DNA of 64,000 bases from Lysobacter changpingensis (GCF_017308985.1 NZ_JADWPE010000006.1:124001-188000), one strand, 5' to 3'; positions 47,818 through 57,483 are shown, numbered from the stretch's first letter. Notes: a model not told the origin generated them from the letters alone. Made by a program: numbers and translations.

Positions 47818-48918
47818 TCAGAGACGCAGCGGCATCACCACGTGGCGGCAGTGATCGTTCGCCGCTTCCCGCACCAATGCGGAGGAGTTCGCATCGCGCA
47901 GCATGATCACCACGTGCTCGTCCTTCAGCGCGGTCAGCGCGTCCAGCAGGTAGTTCACGTTGAAGCCGACCGCGAGATCGTCCACGCGGGTGTCGGCCTC
48001 GACCTCCTCCTGCGCCTCTTCCTGCTCCGGGTTGTGCGCGCTGATCTTGAGCTGGCCCGGCGAAACCTCCAGGCGGACCCCACGGTACTTCTCGTTCGAC
48101 AGGATCGCCGCGCGCTGCAGAGAGGCACGCAGCACTTCGCGGTCGATGCGCACCTCGCGGTCGGCGCCGATCGGGATCACCGCTTCGTAATCCGGGAAGC
48201 GTCCATCGATCAGCTTGCTGGTAAAGGTCACATCGTCGCGCTTCACCCGCAGGTGGCCACGGCCCATTTCCAGCTCCAGTTCACGCTCGCCGCCTTCCAG
48301 CAGGCGCTGCAGCTCCTGCACGCCCTTGCGTGGGACGATCAGCTGGCGCTTGGTCTGTGCACCGTTCTCCAGCGGCGATTCGCACAGCGCCAGCCGGTGG
48401 CCGTCGGTGGCCACGCAGCGCAGGCTGGCTTCGCGCAGGTCGAACAGCAAACCGTTGAGGTAGTAGCGGACGTCCTGCTGCGCCATCGCGAAGGCAGTGC
48501 GCTCGATCAGCTCCTTCAGCGAAGCCTCCGGTACGCGGACGCGCTCGTTGGCTTCGACCTCGTCGATCGACGGGAAGTCGTTCGCCGGCAGGCTCGACAG
48601 GGTGAAGCGCGAACGCCCCGCCTGCACGGTGATCTTCTCCGCCGACTGCGAGACGGTGACCTTGCTGCCATCGGGCAGGGCACGAACGATCTCGAACAGC
48701 TTGCGCGCCGGGATCGTGGTTTCGCCGTCCTGCGCTTCATCCACCAGAACGCGCGAGACCATTTCCACTTCCAGGTCGGTGCCGGTCAGCGAGAGCTGTC
48801 CGTCCTTCACCTGCACCAGCAGATTGGCCAGGACCGGAAGGGTCTGGCGGCGCTCGACGACGTTGACGACTTGAGCGAGCGGCTTGAGAAAGACTTCGCG
48901 TTGAAGGGAAAAACGCAT
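47818..48918 (-). CDS. dnaN: DNA polymerase III beta sliding clamp
   Basis: A 366-residue clamp of standard length made of three like domains. It begins MRFSLQREVFLKPLAQVVNV and ends HCRHVVMPLRL, the usual clamp C-terminus (MPMRL-like). It holds Pol III on DNA. Start ATG 48918 borders the putative origin region. The gene ends at the third parS-like site and an intrinsic terminator. Confidence 0.97.
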   Translation of the reverse strand: MRFSLQREVFLKPLAQVVNVVERRQTLPVLANLLVQVKDGQLSLTGTDLEVEMVSRVLVDEAQDGETTIPARKLFEIVRALPDGSKVTVSQSAEKITVQAGRSRFTLSSLPANDFPSIDEVEANERVRVPEASLKELIERTAFAMAQQDVRYYLNGLLFDLREASLRCVATDGHRLALCESPLENGAQTKRQLIVPRKGVQELQRLLEGGERELELEMGRGHLRVKRDDVTFTSKLIDGRFPDYEAVIPIGADREVRIDREVLRASLQRAAILSNEKYRGVRLEVSPGQLKISAHNPEQEEAQEEVEADTRVDDLAVGFNVNYLLDALTALKDEHVVIMLRDANSSALVREAANDHCRHVVMPLRL

Positions 48919-49219
48919 GCGGACCCCGTCCCCGTGCCATTACTAAGGATGTGGAATAAATCAAAAGCATGGTGGTGATGGTGTCGCCGAAAACCCGGGA
49001 AAACCATCTCAAGCCTTTGATTCTCAATATTTTTCTTGCTTGTGAAACTTCGGTAGAACCGGTCGGGCAACCGGCGGACAAACTGTGGACAACTCTAGCG
49101 CACCGCGCCGGTGGCGAAACTGTCCACAACTTGTGCCCGCACCATACACGGCTTGCCCCGCGCGGACGGGGATAAGTATGTATCGGCGGCCGTCGCTTTG
49201 CGCTGCGACCGCCTCCGCG
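48919..49219. other. Probable chromosomal replication origin (oriC), dnaA-dnaN gap
   Basis: A 301-base non-coding gap. It contains an AT-rich stretch (about 49012-49050, with TCAATATTTTTCTTG) suited to unwinding, and two DnaA-box-like sequences in opposite orientation: TGTGGACAA at 49084-49092 (minus-strand TTGTCCACA) and CTGTCCACA at 49120-49128. In Xanthomonas the functional origin is in this same gap, as I recall. The dnaN promoter must also be here. Only two good boxes are visible, so further boxes may be degenerate. Confidence 0.75.
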
Positions 49220-50554
49220 TTACTCGCTGAGCTTGCGGATCAGCTTGTCCCAGTCTTCGCGCAGCTTGCCGTCGGTCTCCATCAGCGTGCGGATCTGGCG
49301 GCACGCGTGCAGCACCGTGGTGTGATCGCGGCCGGCGAACGCGTCGCCGATCTCCGGCAGGCTGTGTTCGGTCAGTTCCTTGGCCAGCGCCATCGCCATC
49401 TGGCGCGGGCGCGCCAGCGAGCGCGTGCGGCGCTTGGACAGCAGGTCCTTCATCTGCAGCCCGTAGTAGTCGGCCACGGTCTTCTGGATGTTCGGGATGC
49501 CGATCGCCTGCTGCTGTGCGCGCAACAGGTCGCGCAGGGTTTCCTGCGCGAACTCCACGGTAATCGCGCGGCCGGTGAAGTTGGCACGCGCGGCGAGCGT
49601 GTTGAGCGCGCCCTCCAGGTCGCGCACGTTGCTGCGCATCTTCTTGGCGAGCAGGAACGCGACTTCCTCGGGAATGTGCGCGCCGCGCTCGCGCGCCTTG
49701 CTCAGCACGATCTGCGCGCGCGTCTCGAAGTCCGGCGGCTCGATCGCCACGCTCAGGCCCCAGGCCAGGCGCGATTTAAGGCGCGGCTCCAGGCCTTCGA
49801 CCTCGCGCGGGTAGCGGTCGCAGGTCAGGATGATCTGCTGCTTGCCGTCGAACAGCGCATTGAAGGTGTGGAAGAACTCCTCCTGCGTGCGGTCCTTGCC
49901 GGCGAAGAACTGGATGTCGTCGATCAGCAGCGCGTCGACCTGCTGGAACTGACGCTTGAACGCGTCCATGGTCTTGTCCTGCAGCGACTTCATCATCGCG
50001 CTGAAGAACTGCTCGCTGCGCAGGTAGAGCACGCGCATGTTCGGATTCGCCGCGCGCATCGCGTTGCCGGCGGCGAACATCAGGTGCGTCTTGCCCAGGC
50101 CCGTGCCGCCGTACAGCAGCAGCGGGTTGTGCGCGCGATCGCCCGGCTTGAGCGACGCCTGCCACGCGGCGGCGCGGCCGAGCTGGTTGCTGCGGCCTTC
50201 GACGAAGTTCTCGAAGGTGTAGTGGTTGTCCAGGTGGCCGTTGAAGGGCTCGGACGCCACGCTGCGCGGTTGCGGCACGGGCGCGGGGACCAGCGCCTCC
50301 GGCACCGGCGACGCGACGCGGGGCAGGGAGCCGATCTCCAGGCTCACCTCGCCGCTGCCGGAGAAATGCGCCAGCAGCTCGCGGATGCGCGGCAGGTACC
50401 GCTCGCGCACGTGTTCGACCACGAACGCGTTGGGCGCGTACAGCACCGTCGTGTCGTCGCGCCGGGTCGCCTGCAGGGGCTTGAGCCAGGTGTGGATATC
50501 CTCGGCCGGAAGTTCGGCTTCGAGGCGTTCGAGGCAGCGGGGCCAGGCATCCAT
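49220..50554 (-). CDS. dnaA: Chromosomal replication initiator DnaA
   Basis: A 444-residue DnaA. Domain I ([20 protein letters not shown]), a Pro-rich linker (82-105), the AAA+ domain with Walker A GGTGLGKT (149-156) and Walker [10 protein letters not shown], and domain IV with the signature [20 protein letters not shown]. Sequence is close to Xanthomonas DnaA as I know it. ATG 50554 fits that N-terminus. Its promoter should lie in 50555-50700. Confidence 0.97.
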   Translation of the reverse strand: MDAWPRCLERLEAELPAEDIHTWLKPLQATRRDDTTVLYAPNAFVVEHVRERYLPRIRELLAHFSGSGEVSLEIGSLPRVASPVPEALVPAPVPQPRSVASEPFNGHLDNHYTFENFVEGRSNQLGRAAAWQASLKPGDRAHNPLLLYGGTGLGKTHLMFAAGNAMRAANPNMRVLYLRSEQFFSAMMKSLQDKTMDAFKRQFQQVDALLIDDIQFFAGKDRTQEEFFHTFNALFDGKQQIILTCDRYPREVEGLEPRLKSRLAWGLSVAIEPPDFETRAQIVLSKARERGAHIPEEVAFLLAKKMRSNVRDLEGALNTLAARANFTGRAITVEFAQETLRDLLRAQQQAIGIPNIQKTVADYYGLQMKDLLSKRRTRSLARPRQMAMALAKELTEHSLPEIGDAFAGRDHTTVLHACRQIRTLMETDGKLREDWDKLIRKLSE

Positions 50555-50979
50555 CGGTTCGGAAGTCTTCGTCTCTTGTGCGACCAGCACCGCGGACAGG
50601 GAAAACCGCGGCGAAAAGCGTCCCGCCGCGCGATGCGCGGATCGCGGCGAACGGGGCGGGGAGTGGGGGCAGACTATCACCGCGACCGGGCGCGGAACAG
50701 GACTTGTCCACAGGTGGATTAACAGGTAGTCCACAGGCTTGCCGGCTTTGCCGGCTGCGCCCCCAAAGTTCGCGCTGCGAACTTTGGGCCCCGTGTCCGT
50801 ACTATCCACACCCCGCTTCGCGCAGGCGCGAAGCGCCCCCCAACTTAGGGGCTGATGTCGCTTCGTTTTCCGTGAGCCACTGGGTTCGCAGCGAGCGCAC
50901 GTAGAGCACGGTTGACCAGGGACTCCTCGGGCCGCTAGAATCCGCGGTCCATTTCGCCGTTTACGCATAGAGCCGAGCC
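50555..50979. other. dnaA-rpmH intergenic region with DnaA boxes and a hairpin
   Basis: A 425-base gap between divergent dnaA and rpmH. DnaA-box-like sequences occur at 50704-50712 (TTGTCCACA), 50727-50735 (TAGTCCACA) and 50802-50810 (CTATCCACA), all on the plus strand. A perfect 12-bp inverted repeat with a 3-base loop (CCCAAAGTTCGC, 50762-50788) lies between them. The boxes probably mediate dnaA autoregulation or a second part of the origin. The stretch 50582-50690 shows no clear signal. Confidence 0.7.
50912..50941 (+). promoter_or_regulatory. Sigma-70 promoter of rpmH
   Basis: TTGACC (50912-50917) and TAGAAT (50936-50941) are separated by 18 bases, close to consensus. The ATG of rpmH is 39 bases after the -10. 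This is the best-looking promoter in the window. Confidence 0.8.
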
Positions 50980-51120
50980 ATGGCCACCAAGCGCACCTAC
51001 CAGCCCAGCAACCTCAAGCGCAAGCGCGACCACGGTTTCCGTGCCCGCATGGCGACCGCCGACGGCCGCAAGGTCCTCGCCCGTCGTCGTGCCAAGGGCC
51101 GCAAGCGTCTTTGCGCCTAA
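50980..51120 (+). CDS. rpmH: 50S ribosomal protein L34
   Basis: A 46-residue, very basic protein starting [20 protein letters not shown] and ending [12 protein letters not shown], an almost canonical L34. It lies 58 bases before rnpA, the usual order. The terminal Cys-Ala in place of Ser-Ala is a small variation. Start is the only ATG that fits. Confidence 0.97.
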   Translation: MATKRTYQPSNLKRKRDHGFRARMATADGRKVLARRRAKGRKRLCA

Positions 51121-51178
51121 GCGTCGCCGCTGCCGCGCCTTGCGGCAGCCGCACACCGGCCCACGCCGGTAGCTTCAG

Positions 51179-51610
51179 ATGACGTCGGCCCGCTTCCCGC
51201 GCAGCGCGCGGGTTCGCGCGAAGCCCGATTTCGACCGCATCTTCCAGCACGGGCGACGCACCGCGTCGCCCGTGCTGGCTTTGCATTGGCTACCCGGCGA
51301 CACGCCCGCGCGACTCGGCTTGGCCGTGTCGCGCAAGGTCGATCCCAACGCCGTCGGTCGCAACCGCATCAAGCGCGTCCTCCGCGATACCTTCCGTCGC
51401 CTGCGCGGGCAGCTCCCCGCGGGCGATTTCGTCGTGGTCGCGCGCCCGCCGGCGCGACAGGCCACCGGGCCGGAACTCGTCGCCGCCTTCCGCGGTCTGC
51501 TCCAGCGCAGCGGCGCCCTGGCGCCCGCCGCGTTGCCCCTGCCAGCCGCGCCCGGCACAATGCCGGCCGCTTCCCCTTCCGCCCCTGCGCCGCATGTCGA
51601 TCGCGGCTGA
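51179..51610 (+). CDS. rnpA: Ribonuclease P protein component
   Basis: A 143-residue RnpA: basic N-terminus ([17 protein letters not shown]), the RNR motif [17 protein letters not shown] and the fold's end near residue 113. The last 30 residues ([20 protein letters not shown] and on) are a disordered Ala/Pro tail not found in E. coli RnpA. It matures tRNA 5' ends with the RNase P RNA. The stop is 15 bases before yidC. Confidence 0.93.
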   Translation: MTSARFPRSARVRAKPDFDRIFQHGRRTASPVLALHWLPGDTPARLGLAVSRKVDPNAVGRNRIKRVLRDTFRRLRGQLPAGDFVVVARPPARQATGPELVAAFRGLLQRSGALAPAALPLPAAPGTMPAASPSAPAPHVDRG

Positions 51611-51625
51611 GCCTGCCTGTCGCCC

Positions 51626-53323
51626 ATGAACCAGACCCGTGTCTTCCTGATCTTCGCCTGGCTGATGGTGGCGACCCTGCTGTGGATGGAGTGGGGCAAG
51701 GAGAAGGCCGCGCCGCCGGTCCAGGCCCAGACCGCCACGGCCGCGGCCGCTGCCGGCAGCATCCCCGGCCCAGCGGCAACGCCGGGCGCCGTGCCGACCG
51801 CTCCGAGCATCGCCGCCGCGACGCCGGCGGCATCCGCGACGCCCGCCGCCGCGCAGGCCGTCACCGTCACCACCGACGTGCTGAAGCTGGTCCTCGACGG
51901 CGGCGAGATGCGCCAGGCCGACCTGCTCCACTACCCGAGCACCGCCGATGACGACAGCGCGCCGGTCCGCCTGTTCGCCACCGATCCGGCCAACTACTTC
52001 GTCGCCCAGAGCGGCTGGGTGAGCCAGGGCGGCCAGGCGCCCACGCACCAGGCCGGCTTCGTGCCCGAAGGCGGCAAGACCGCTTTCACGCTGGCCGATG
52101 GCGCGAACTCCATCGAGGTTCCGTTCGTCTGGACCGGCAGCGACGGCGTGACCATCCGCCGCACCTACACCTTCACCCGCAGCAACTACGTCGTGCAGGT
52201 GCGCGATGAGGTGATCAACGCCGGCACGCAGCCGTGGCAGGGCTTCGTCTACCGCCAGCTCAGCCGCGTCCCGCGCGCGCTGGTGAAGAAGGGGCCGATG
52301 AGCGCCGAGCAGTACAGCTTCCAGGGCGCCGCGTGGTACTCCAGCGCCGACAAGTACGAGAAGCGCAAGTACGACGACTTCGTCGACGACGGCCCGCTCG
52401 ACAAGCAGGTCACCGGCGGCTGGATCGGCATGCTCCAGCACCATTTCTTCGCCGCCTGGATCCCGGGCGACAAGGACACCAGCACCTTCTCGCTCGCCAC
52501 GCCCAGCGGCACCGGCGGCACGCAGTACCTGATCCGCGAAGTCGGCCCGGGCGTCACCGTCGCGCCGGGCGCGAAGGCCGAAACCACCGCGCGCCTGTGG
52601 GTCGGCCCGAAGCTGGTCAAGGCGATCGAAGCGCAGAACGTCCCGGGCCTGGACCGCGCGGTCGACTTCAGCAGCTTCAGCATCATGGCCACCATCGCCG
52701 GCTGGCTGTTCTGGGTGCTTGAGTGGATCTACGGTCTGGTCGGCAACTGGGGCTGGTCGATCGTCGGCCTGGTGTTCCTGATCAAGCTCGCGATGTACCC
52801 GCTGTCGGCCGCGCAGTACAAGTCGATGGCGAAGATGCGCAAGTTCCAGCCGCGCATGGCGCAGCTGAAGGAACGTTACGGCGACGATCGCCAGAAGCTC
52901 CAGATGGCGATGATGGAGCTGTACAAGAAGGAGAAGATCAACCCGGTCGGCGGCTGCCTGCCAATCCTGCTGCAGATGCCGATCTTCCTGGCGCTGTACT
53001 GGATGCTCTCCGAGTCGGTCGAACTGCGCCACGCGCCCTGGATCGGCTGGATCACCGACCTGACCTCGCGCGATCCGTTCTTCGTGCTGCCCATCATCAA
53101 CGTCGCGATCATGTGGTTCACGCAGAAGTTGAACCCGACCACCGGCATGGATCCGATGCAGGCCAAGATGATGCAGTTCATGCCGCTGGTGTTCGGCGTC
53201 ATGTTCGCCTTCTTCCCGGCCGGCCTGGTGCTGTACTGGGTCACCAACGGTGCGCTGGGCCTGCTCCAGCAGTGGTGGATGGTGAAGAAGTACAGCGAGG
53301 AACCGGCGAAGGCGACGACCTGA
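51626..53323 (+). CDS. yidC: Membrane protein insertase YidC
   Basis: A 565-residue insertase. An N-terminal helix (about 5-22) is followed by an Ala/Pro/Thr-rich linker (30-75), a periplasmic beta domain (75-350), and the conserved five-helix core with the cytoplasmic loop QPRMAQLKERYGDDRQKLQM and the pore arginine region. The end is VLYWVTNGALGLLQQWWM. It inserts and folds inner-membrane proteins. The gene directly follows rnpA; no yidD is present between the two. A strong terminator follows. Confidence 0.96.
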   Translation: MNQTRVFLIFAWLMVATLLWMEWGKEKAAPPVQAQTATAAAAAGSIPGPAATPGAVPTAPSIAAATPAASATPAAAQAVTVTTDVLKLVLDGGEMRQADLLHYPSTADDDSAPVRLFATDPANYFVAQSGWVSQGGQAPTHQAGFVPEGGKTAFTLADGANSIEVPFVWTGSDGVTIRRTYTFTRSNYVVQVRDEVINAGTQPWQGFVYRQLSRVPRALVKKGPMSAEQYSFQGAAWYSSADKYEKRKYDDFVDDGPLDKQVTGGWIGMLQHHFFAAWIPGDKDTSTFSLATPSGTGGTQYLIREVGPGVTVAPGAKAETTARLWVGPKLVKAIEAQNVPGLDRAVDFSSFSIMATIAGWLFWVLEWIYGLVGNWGWSIVGLVFLIKLAMYPLSAAQYKSMAKMRKFQPRMAQLKERYGDDRQKLQMAMMELYKKEKINPVGGCLPILLQMPIFLALYWMLSESVELRHAPWIGWITDLTSRDPFFVLPIINVAIMWFTQKLNPTTGMDPMQAKMMQFMPLVFGVMFAFFPAGLVLYWVTNGALGLLQQWWMVKKYSEEPAKATT

Positions 53324-53344
53324 CGGTCCGCCCTGGACGCCACG

Positions 53345-53374
53345 AAGCCCGCCACCCGGCGGGCTTTGTTTTTT
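53345..53374 (+). terminator. Intrinsic terminator after yidC
   Basis: AAGCCCGCC-accc-GGCGGGCTT is followed by TGTTTTTT. It lies 21 bases after the yidC stop and ends the rpmH-rnpA-yidC transcript, so mnmE must have its own promoter. Confidence 0.92.
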
Positions 53375-53427
53375 CCGGCGCCGCGAATCCGCGCTAACTT
53401 TGGAGGGCGCGTTTGCGCGATGGAAGA

Positions 53428-53454
53428 GGCGTTACCCCGAAACGGAGTAACGCC
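53428..53454. repeat. Hairpin between yidC and mnmE
   Basis: GGCGTTAC (53428-53435) and GTAACGCC (53447-53454) pair, with CCG/CGG continuing the stem after one mismatch around an AAA loop. No T-run follows, so it is more likely a regulatory or degenerate repeat element than a terminator. Confidence 0.5.
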
Positions 53455-53503
53455 TTGAAGCCATCCGCGAAGACGTGCCCGATCCCCCGCCTTGCGTCAT
53501 CGG

Positions 53504-53581
53504 ATGGAACTCGACGACGACGCGGAGCGGAAGCTGGCGCGAGATCACTTCAAGAACAACCCCGGCCCGAATGAGCACTGA
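53504..53581 (+). CDS. Candidate 25-residue leader ORF before mnmE
   Basis: An ATG-started frame ([20 protein letters not shown] and five more residues) runs into mnmE and stops 11 bases inside it, so a ribosome could pass from one to the other. Composition is protein-like (acidic/basic helix), but no ribosome site or homologue is known to me. It may equally be chance. Confidence 0.2.
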   Translation: MELDDDAERKLARDHFKNNPGPNEH

Positions 53582-54917
53582 GCCCGACCGCGACACCATC
53601 GCCGCCATCGCCACCGCACCCGGTGCGGGGGGCGTCGGCATCGTGCGGCTTTCGGGGCCGCGCTCGCGTGCGATCGCCGAAACCCTGAGCGACCGCGCGC
53701 TCGTTCCACGCCAGGCGCATTACGTGCGCTTCCGCGATGGCGAAGGGGAGACGATCGACGACGGCATCGCGTTGTACTTCGCCGCGCCCGCCAGCTACAC
53801 CGGCGAGGACGTGGTCGAACTGCAGGCGCACGGCAGTCCCGCCGTGCTGCACGAACTGATCGCGCGTTGCGTCGCGCTCGGCGCACGTCGCGCGCGTCCG
53901 GGCGAGTTCAGCGAGCGCGCGTTCCTCGAAGGCCGCCTCGACCTCGCCCAGGCCGAAGCCGTAGCCGACCTCATCGCGGCGGCCGACGTGCGCGCCGCAC
54001 GCGCGGCCCGTCGTGCACTGGACGGCGAGTTCTCGCGTCGCGTCGAGGCGATCGGCGACGAACTGCTCGCGATTCGCGTCCACGTCGAAGCCGCGATCGA
54101 CTTCGCCGACGAACCCATCGACACGCTCGGTGGCGCGCAGCTGCGCATGCGCCTGGACGACACCGCGCTCGCGCTCGACGAACTGCTGAAGGCCGCCGAG
54201 CGTGGCCGCCGCCTGCGCGATGGCCTGCATGCGGTGATCGTCGGCCCGCCCAACGCCGGCAAGAGTTCGCTGCTCAACGTGCTGGCCGGCAGCGAGCGCG
54301 CCATCGTTACCGACATTGCCGGCACCACGCGCGACCTGCTGCACGAAACCATCCGCATCGACGGCGTCGAACTCACGCTGGTCGACACCGCCGGCCTGCG
54401 CGAAGGCGGCGATGCCATCGAACGCGAGGGCATGCGCCGCGCACGCGGCGAACTGCAACGCGCGGATCTCGCGCTGGTGGTGCTGGATGCGCGCGATCCC
54501 GAAGAGGGGCGCGCGTCGGTAGGCGATGCGATCGCCGGCGTGCCGCTGCGCGTGTGGGTGCACAACAAGGCCGACCTGCTCGATGCCGCCGCATCGAACA
54601 CGGCCGACGCGCTGTACGTTTCCGCGCGCACCGGCGCCGGCATCGACATGTTGCACGCACGGCTCCGCGAACTCGCGCAGGGCAATGCCGATGCCGCCGG
54701 CGAAGGCGCGTTCACCGCGCGCGCGCGCCATGTCGATGCGCTGGCGATCGCGCGCGAACACCTCGCGCAGGCCCGCGTCGAACTCGATCGCGAGGCGCTC
54801 GACCTGGCCGCCGAATCGCTTCGCCTCGCGCACGACGCGCTGGGCGAGATCACCGGCCGCGTCCACGCCGACGACCTGCTGGGCCACATCTTCTCGAGCT
54901 TCTGCATCGGCAAGTAG
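53571..54917 (+). CDS. mnmE: tRNA modification GTPase MnmE (TrmE)
   Basis: A 448-residue GTPase. The N-terminal THF-binding domain begins [20 protein letters not shown]. The G domain has G1 GPPNAGKSS (225-233), G2 TDIAGTTRD and G3 DTAG; NKAD is G4. The C-terminus ends FCIGK with the essential cysteine. With MnmG it makes cmnm5U34 in tRNA. ATG 53571 matches the family N-terminus. It follows the yidC terminator, so it has a separate promoter. Confidence 0.96.
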   Translation: MSTEPDRDTIAAIATAPGAGGVGIVRLSGPRSRAIAETLSDRALVPRQAHYVRFRDGEGETIDDGIALYFAAPASYTGEDVVELQAHGSPAVLHELIARCVALGARRARPGEFSERAFLEGRLDLAQAEAVADLIAAADVRAARAARRALDGEFSRRVEAIGDELLAIRVHVEAAIDFADEPIDTLGGAQLRMRLDDTALALDELLKAAERGRRLRDGLHAVIVGPPNAGKSSLLNVLAGSERAIVTDIAGTTRDLLHETIRIDGVELTLVDTAGLREGGDAIEREGMRRARGELQRADLALVVLDARDPEEGRASVGDAIAGVPLRVWVHNKADLLDAAASNTADALYVSARTGAGIDMLHARLRELAQGNADAAGEGAFTARARHVDALAIAREHLAQARVELDREALDLAAESLRLAHDALGEITGRVHADDLLGHIFSSFCIGK

Positions 54918-54998
54918 CCCACCGCACCTTTGACGCGGATCAAGGCGCACGCGTCACATGCGCGGGACAGTGCGCGCACCACCGCACGCGAGCGCCCC

Positions 54999-56276
54999 AT
55001 GCAGACCATCGAAACCGACGTGATCGTGATCGGCGCCGGCCCTGCCGGCCTGTGCCTGGCGCGCGCGCTGCAGCGCAGCGGTTTGCGCGTGACGGTGCTT
55101 GAACGCGAGGCCGAGGCGGGCCTGCGCGCGCCGGCGTTCGATGGACGCGAGATCGCGCTGACCCAGCGCTCCGTGCGGCTGCTGCGCGAACTGGACATGT
55201 GGCGGAGGCTACCGCCCGACGAGTGCCATCCACTGTGCGAAGCGCGCGTGTTCGACACCGACGTGCGCGACCCGATGCGGGTCGGCGGCAGCGACGAACC
55301 GCTGGGCTGGCTCGTGCCGAACCACGCGATCCGCGCCGCGGCGTTCGAAGCGGCGGCGGCCTCTGGCGACGTCGAGCTCCATGCCGGCGTGCGCATCGCG
55401 AGCGTGGACACCGACGCGATCCGCGCACGGGTCGGGCTCGAAGACGGCCGCGTCTTCACCGCGAACCTCATCGTCGCCGCCGACGGCCGCTTCTCGGAAA
55501 TGCGCCGCGCGCTCGGCATCGCGACGCGCATGCACGATTTCGGCCGCGCCATGCTGGTCTGTCGCGTCACGCACGAACGCCCGCACGAGGACACCGCATG
55601 GGAATGGTTCGACCATGGCCAGACGCTGGCGCGACTGCCGCTCGGCCGCGCGACGCCGGCGGGGCATCGTTCCTCGATCGTGCTGACCTTGCCGTCGACG
55701 CGGATGCGCGCGGTGCAGGCGATGGACGATGCGGCCTTCGCGGACGACATCGCGGGCCGGTTCGACGGCCGGCTCGGCGCGGTGTCCGATCCTGGCGAAC
55801 GACACGTCTATCCGCTGGTCGGCACGTGGGCGACGCGTTTCGTCGGCACGCGCGCGGCGCTGCTGGGCGATGCGGCGGTGGGCATGCATCCGGTGACGGC
55901 GCACGGGTTCAATCTCGGACTGCTCGGCGTGGAGCGACTCGCGAGGGAGCTGCGCGAGGCCGCGCAGGGCGGTGCGGATCCGGGCGAACCGGTGCGGCTG
56001 GCCCGCTACGAGCGCGGGCATCGCATCGCCACGGCGCCGTTGTACCTGGCCACGCGCGGGGTGGTCGGACTGTTCACCGATGACCGGCGGCCGGCCCGAG
56101 CGGTGCGCGCCGCTTTGTTGCGCACGAGCGCGCATTTCCCGCCGTTCCGGCGCCTCCTTGCCGCATCCTTGGCCGACCGGCCGGGTAAGAACGGGCTTGC
56201 GGACCGTCAGACGACGGCCCGCCACGGTTTTGCTGAACAGGGCGATGGGCGGCCACGGGGCGCCGACCGGTGGTAG
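54999..56276 (+). CDS. FAD monooxygenase of UbiH/UbiM type
   Basis: A 425-residue flavoprotein hydroxylase. The FAD motif is VIVIGAGPAGLCLARAL (about 9-25), followed by the DG motif (LIVAADGRFSEMRRALG) and GDAAVGMHPVTAHGFNLGL. That last motif is the ubiquinone-hydroxylase signature (UbiH/F/I/M group). It resembles UbiM, the 5-demethoxyubiquinol 5-hydroxylase, best among members I know. The last 35 residues, rich in Gly/Arg/Asp, are an unexplained extension. It lies 81 bases downstream of mnmE. Confidence 0.8.
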   Translation: MQTIETDVIVIGAGPAGLCLARALQRSGLRVTVLEREAEAGLRAPAFDGREIALTQRSVRLLRELDMWRRLPPDECHPLCEARVFDTDVRDPMRVGGSDEPLGWLVPNHAIRAAAFEAAAASGDVELHAGVRIASVDTDAIRARVGLEDGRVFTANLIVAADGRFSEMRRALGIATRMHDFGRAMLVCRVTHERPHEDTAWEWFDHGQTLARLPLGRATPAGHRSSIVLTLPSTRMRAVQAMDDAAFADDIAGRFDGRLGAVSDPGERHVYPLVGTWATRFVGTRAALLGDAAVGMHPVTAHGFNLGLLGVERLARELREAAQGGADPGEPVRLARYERGHRIATAPLYLATRGVVGLFTDDRRPARAVRAALLRTSAHFPPFRRLLAASLADRPGKNGLADRQTTARHGFAEQGDGRPRGADRW

Positions 56277-56367
56277 GCTCGACGGGTCGTTCGCTTGACA
56301 AACGGGGCCCGCTCACGCGATCTAGTCCCGTGTGCTCGTGACGGCGCACTTCAGGGGAGCTTTGCCA

Positions 56368-57414
56368 ATGACGTTCGTTAATCCACAAGACCGGCGTTCG
56401 CGCCGACTGTCTGTCGTATCGCACCTGTCCGTCGCGCTGGCCCTGGGCTGCGCGCTGGCGGCATGCCAGAAAGAAGAACCCGCACAGCCCACCGCCGCCG
56501 CACCGGCCGCGACCCCCCAGGCCGCGCCTGCGGTCACGGCGGAAACCGCGGTGTCGGCCAAGGTCACGGCACTGACCGCCGACCAGCTGCGCGACGCCGC
56601 CCGCAAGGCGTATGCGGAAAACCGCCTGTACGCACCGGCCGGCGACAACGCGGTCGAGTACTACCTGGCGCTGCGCGACAAGGCGCCGGGGGACGCCGCC
56701 GTCTCCAGCGCACTGACCGACCTGCTGCCGATGACGGTCATCGCGACCGAGCAGAGCGTCAATCGCGAGGACTTCGCCGAAGCCCAGCGCCTGGCCGCGC
56801 TGCTGGAGAAGGCCGATGCCCAGCATCCGGCGCTCGCGCGCCTGAAGACGAGCATCGCCGCGCAGCAGGACGCATCGGTCAAGCGCGCCGCGCAGCAGCA
56901 GCTGAGCGCCGAGGAAGAGGCCAGGAAGAAGGTCGAACTCGAGAAGAAGCGCGCCGAGGACCAGAAGAAGCAGCAGGAAGAGGCCGCCCGCCAGCTCGCC
57001 GCCCAGCAGGCCGCGAGCAGGCAGGCCGACGACAAGGCCGCCGCCGACCGCGCCGCCGAACAGCGTGCGGCCGAGGCCCGCGCCGCCGAACAGCGCGCCG
57101 CGGAACAGCGTGCCGCCGCGGCCCGCCAAGCCGCCGCCGCGCCGGCCACGGCCGATGCGAGCGACCTGCGTCCGCTGTCGATGCCGCCGCCGCGTTACCC
57201 GCCGGAAGCGCTGCGCGCCGGCACCTCGGGCGAGGTGCAGGTCGAGTTCACGGTCGGCACCGACGGTTCGGTCACCGCCGCCCGCGTGGTGCGCTCCAAC
57301 CCGGCGCGCATCTTCGATCGCGAAGCGGTCAACGCGGTGCGCAAGTGGCGCTTCCAGCCCGTCGATGCGCCGGTGACGACCCGCCGCACGATCGGCTTCA
57401 ACCCGCAGAGCTGA
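56368..57414 (+). CDS. TonB-domain lipoprotein
   Basis: A 348-residue protein. The signal segment (about 20-40) ends in a lipobox LAAC (about residue 34) followed by QKEEPAQP. A predicted helical region with a long Ala/Glu/Gln/Lys coiled coil (about 170-260) leads to a C-terminal TonB fold (PPPRYPPEALRAGTSGEVQV; VNAVRKWRFQPV). It lacks the classical N-terminal cytoplasmic part of TonB. A strong GGGGAGC ribosome site supports ATG 56368. Function is likely periplasmic anchoring, not known. Confidence 0.82.
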   Translation: MTFVNPQDRRSRRLSVVSHLSVALALGCALAACQKEEPAQPTAAAPAATPQAAPAVTAETAVSAKVTALTADQLRDAARKAYAENRLYAPAGDNAVEYYLALRDKAPGDAAVSSALTDLLPMTVIATEQSVNREDFAEAQRLAALLEKADAQHPALARLKTSIAAQQDASVKRAAQQQLSAEEEARKKVELEKKRAEDQKKQQEEAARQLAAQQAASRQADDKAAADRAAEQRAAEARAAEQRAAEQRAAAARQAAAAPATADASDLRPLSMPPPRYPPEALRAGTSGEVQVEFTVGTDGSVTAARVVRSNPARIFDREAVNAVRKWRFQPVDAPVTTRRTIGFNPQS

Positions 57415-57483
57415 TCGCGCGCGCGCGGCGAAGGTTGGGGGACCGACGCCACCGCGGGCGCTCCGCAAAGCAACGCTGCAAAC

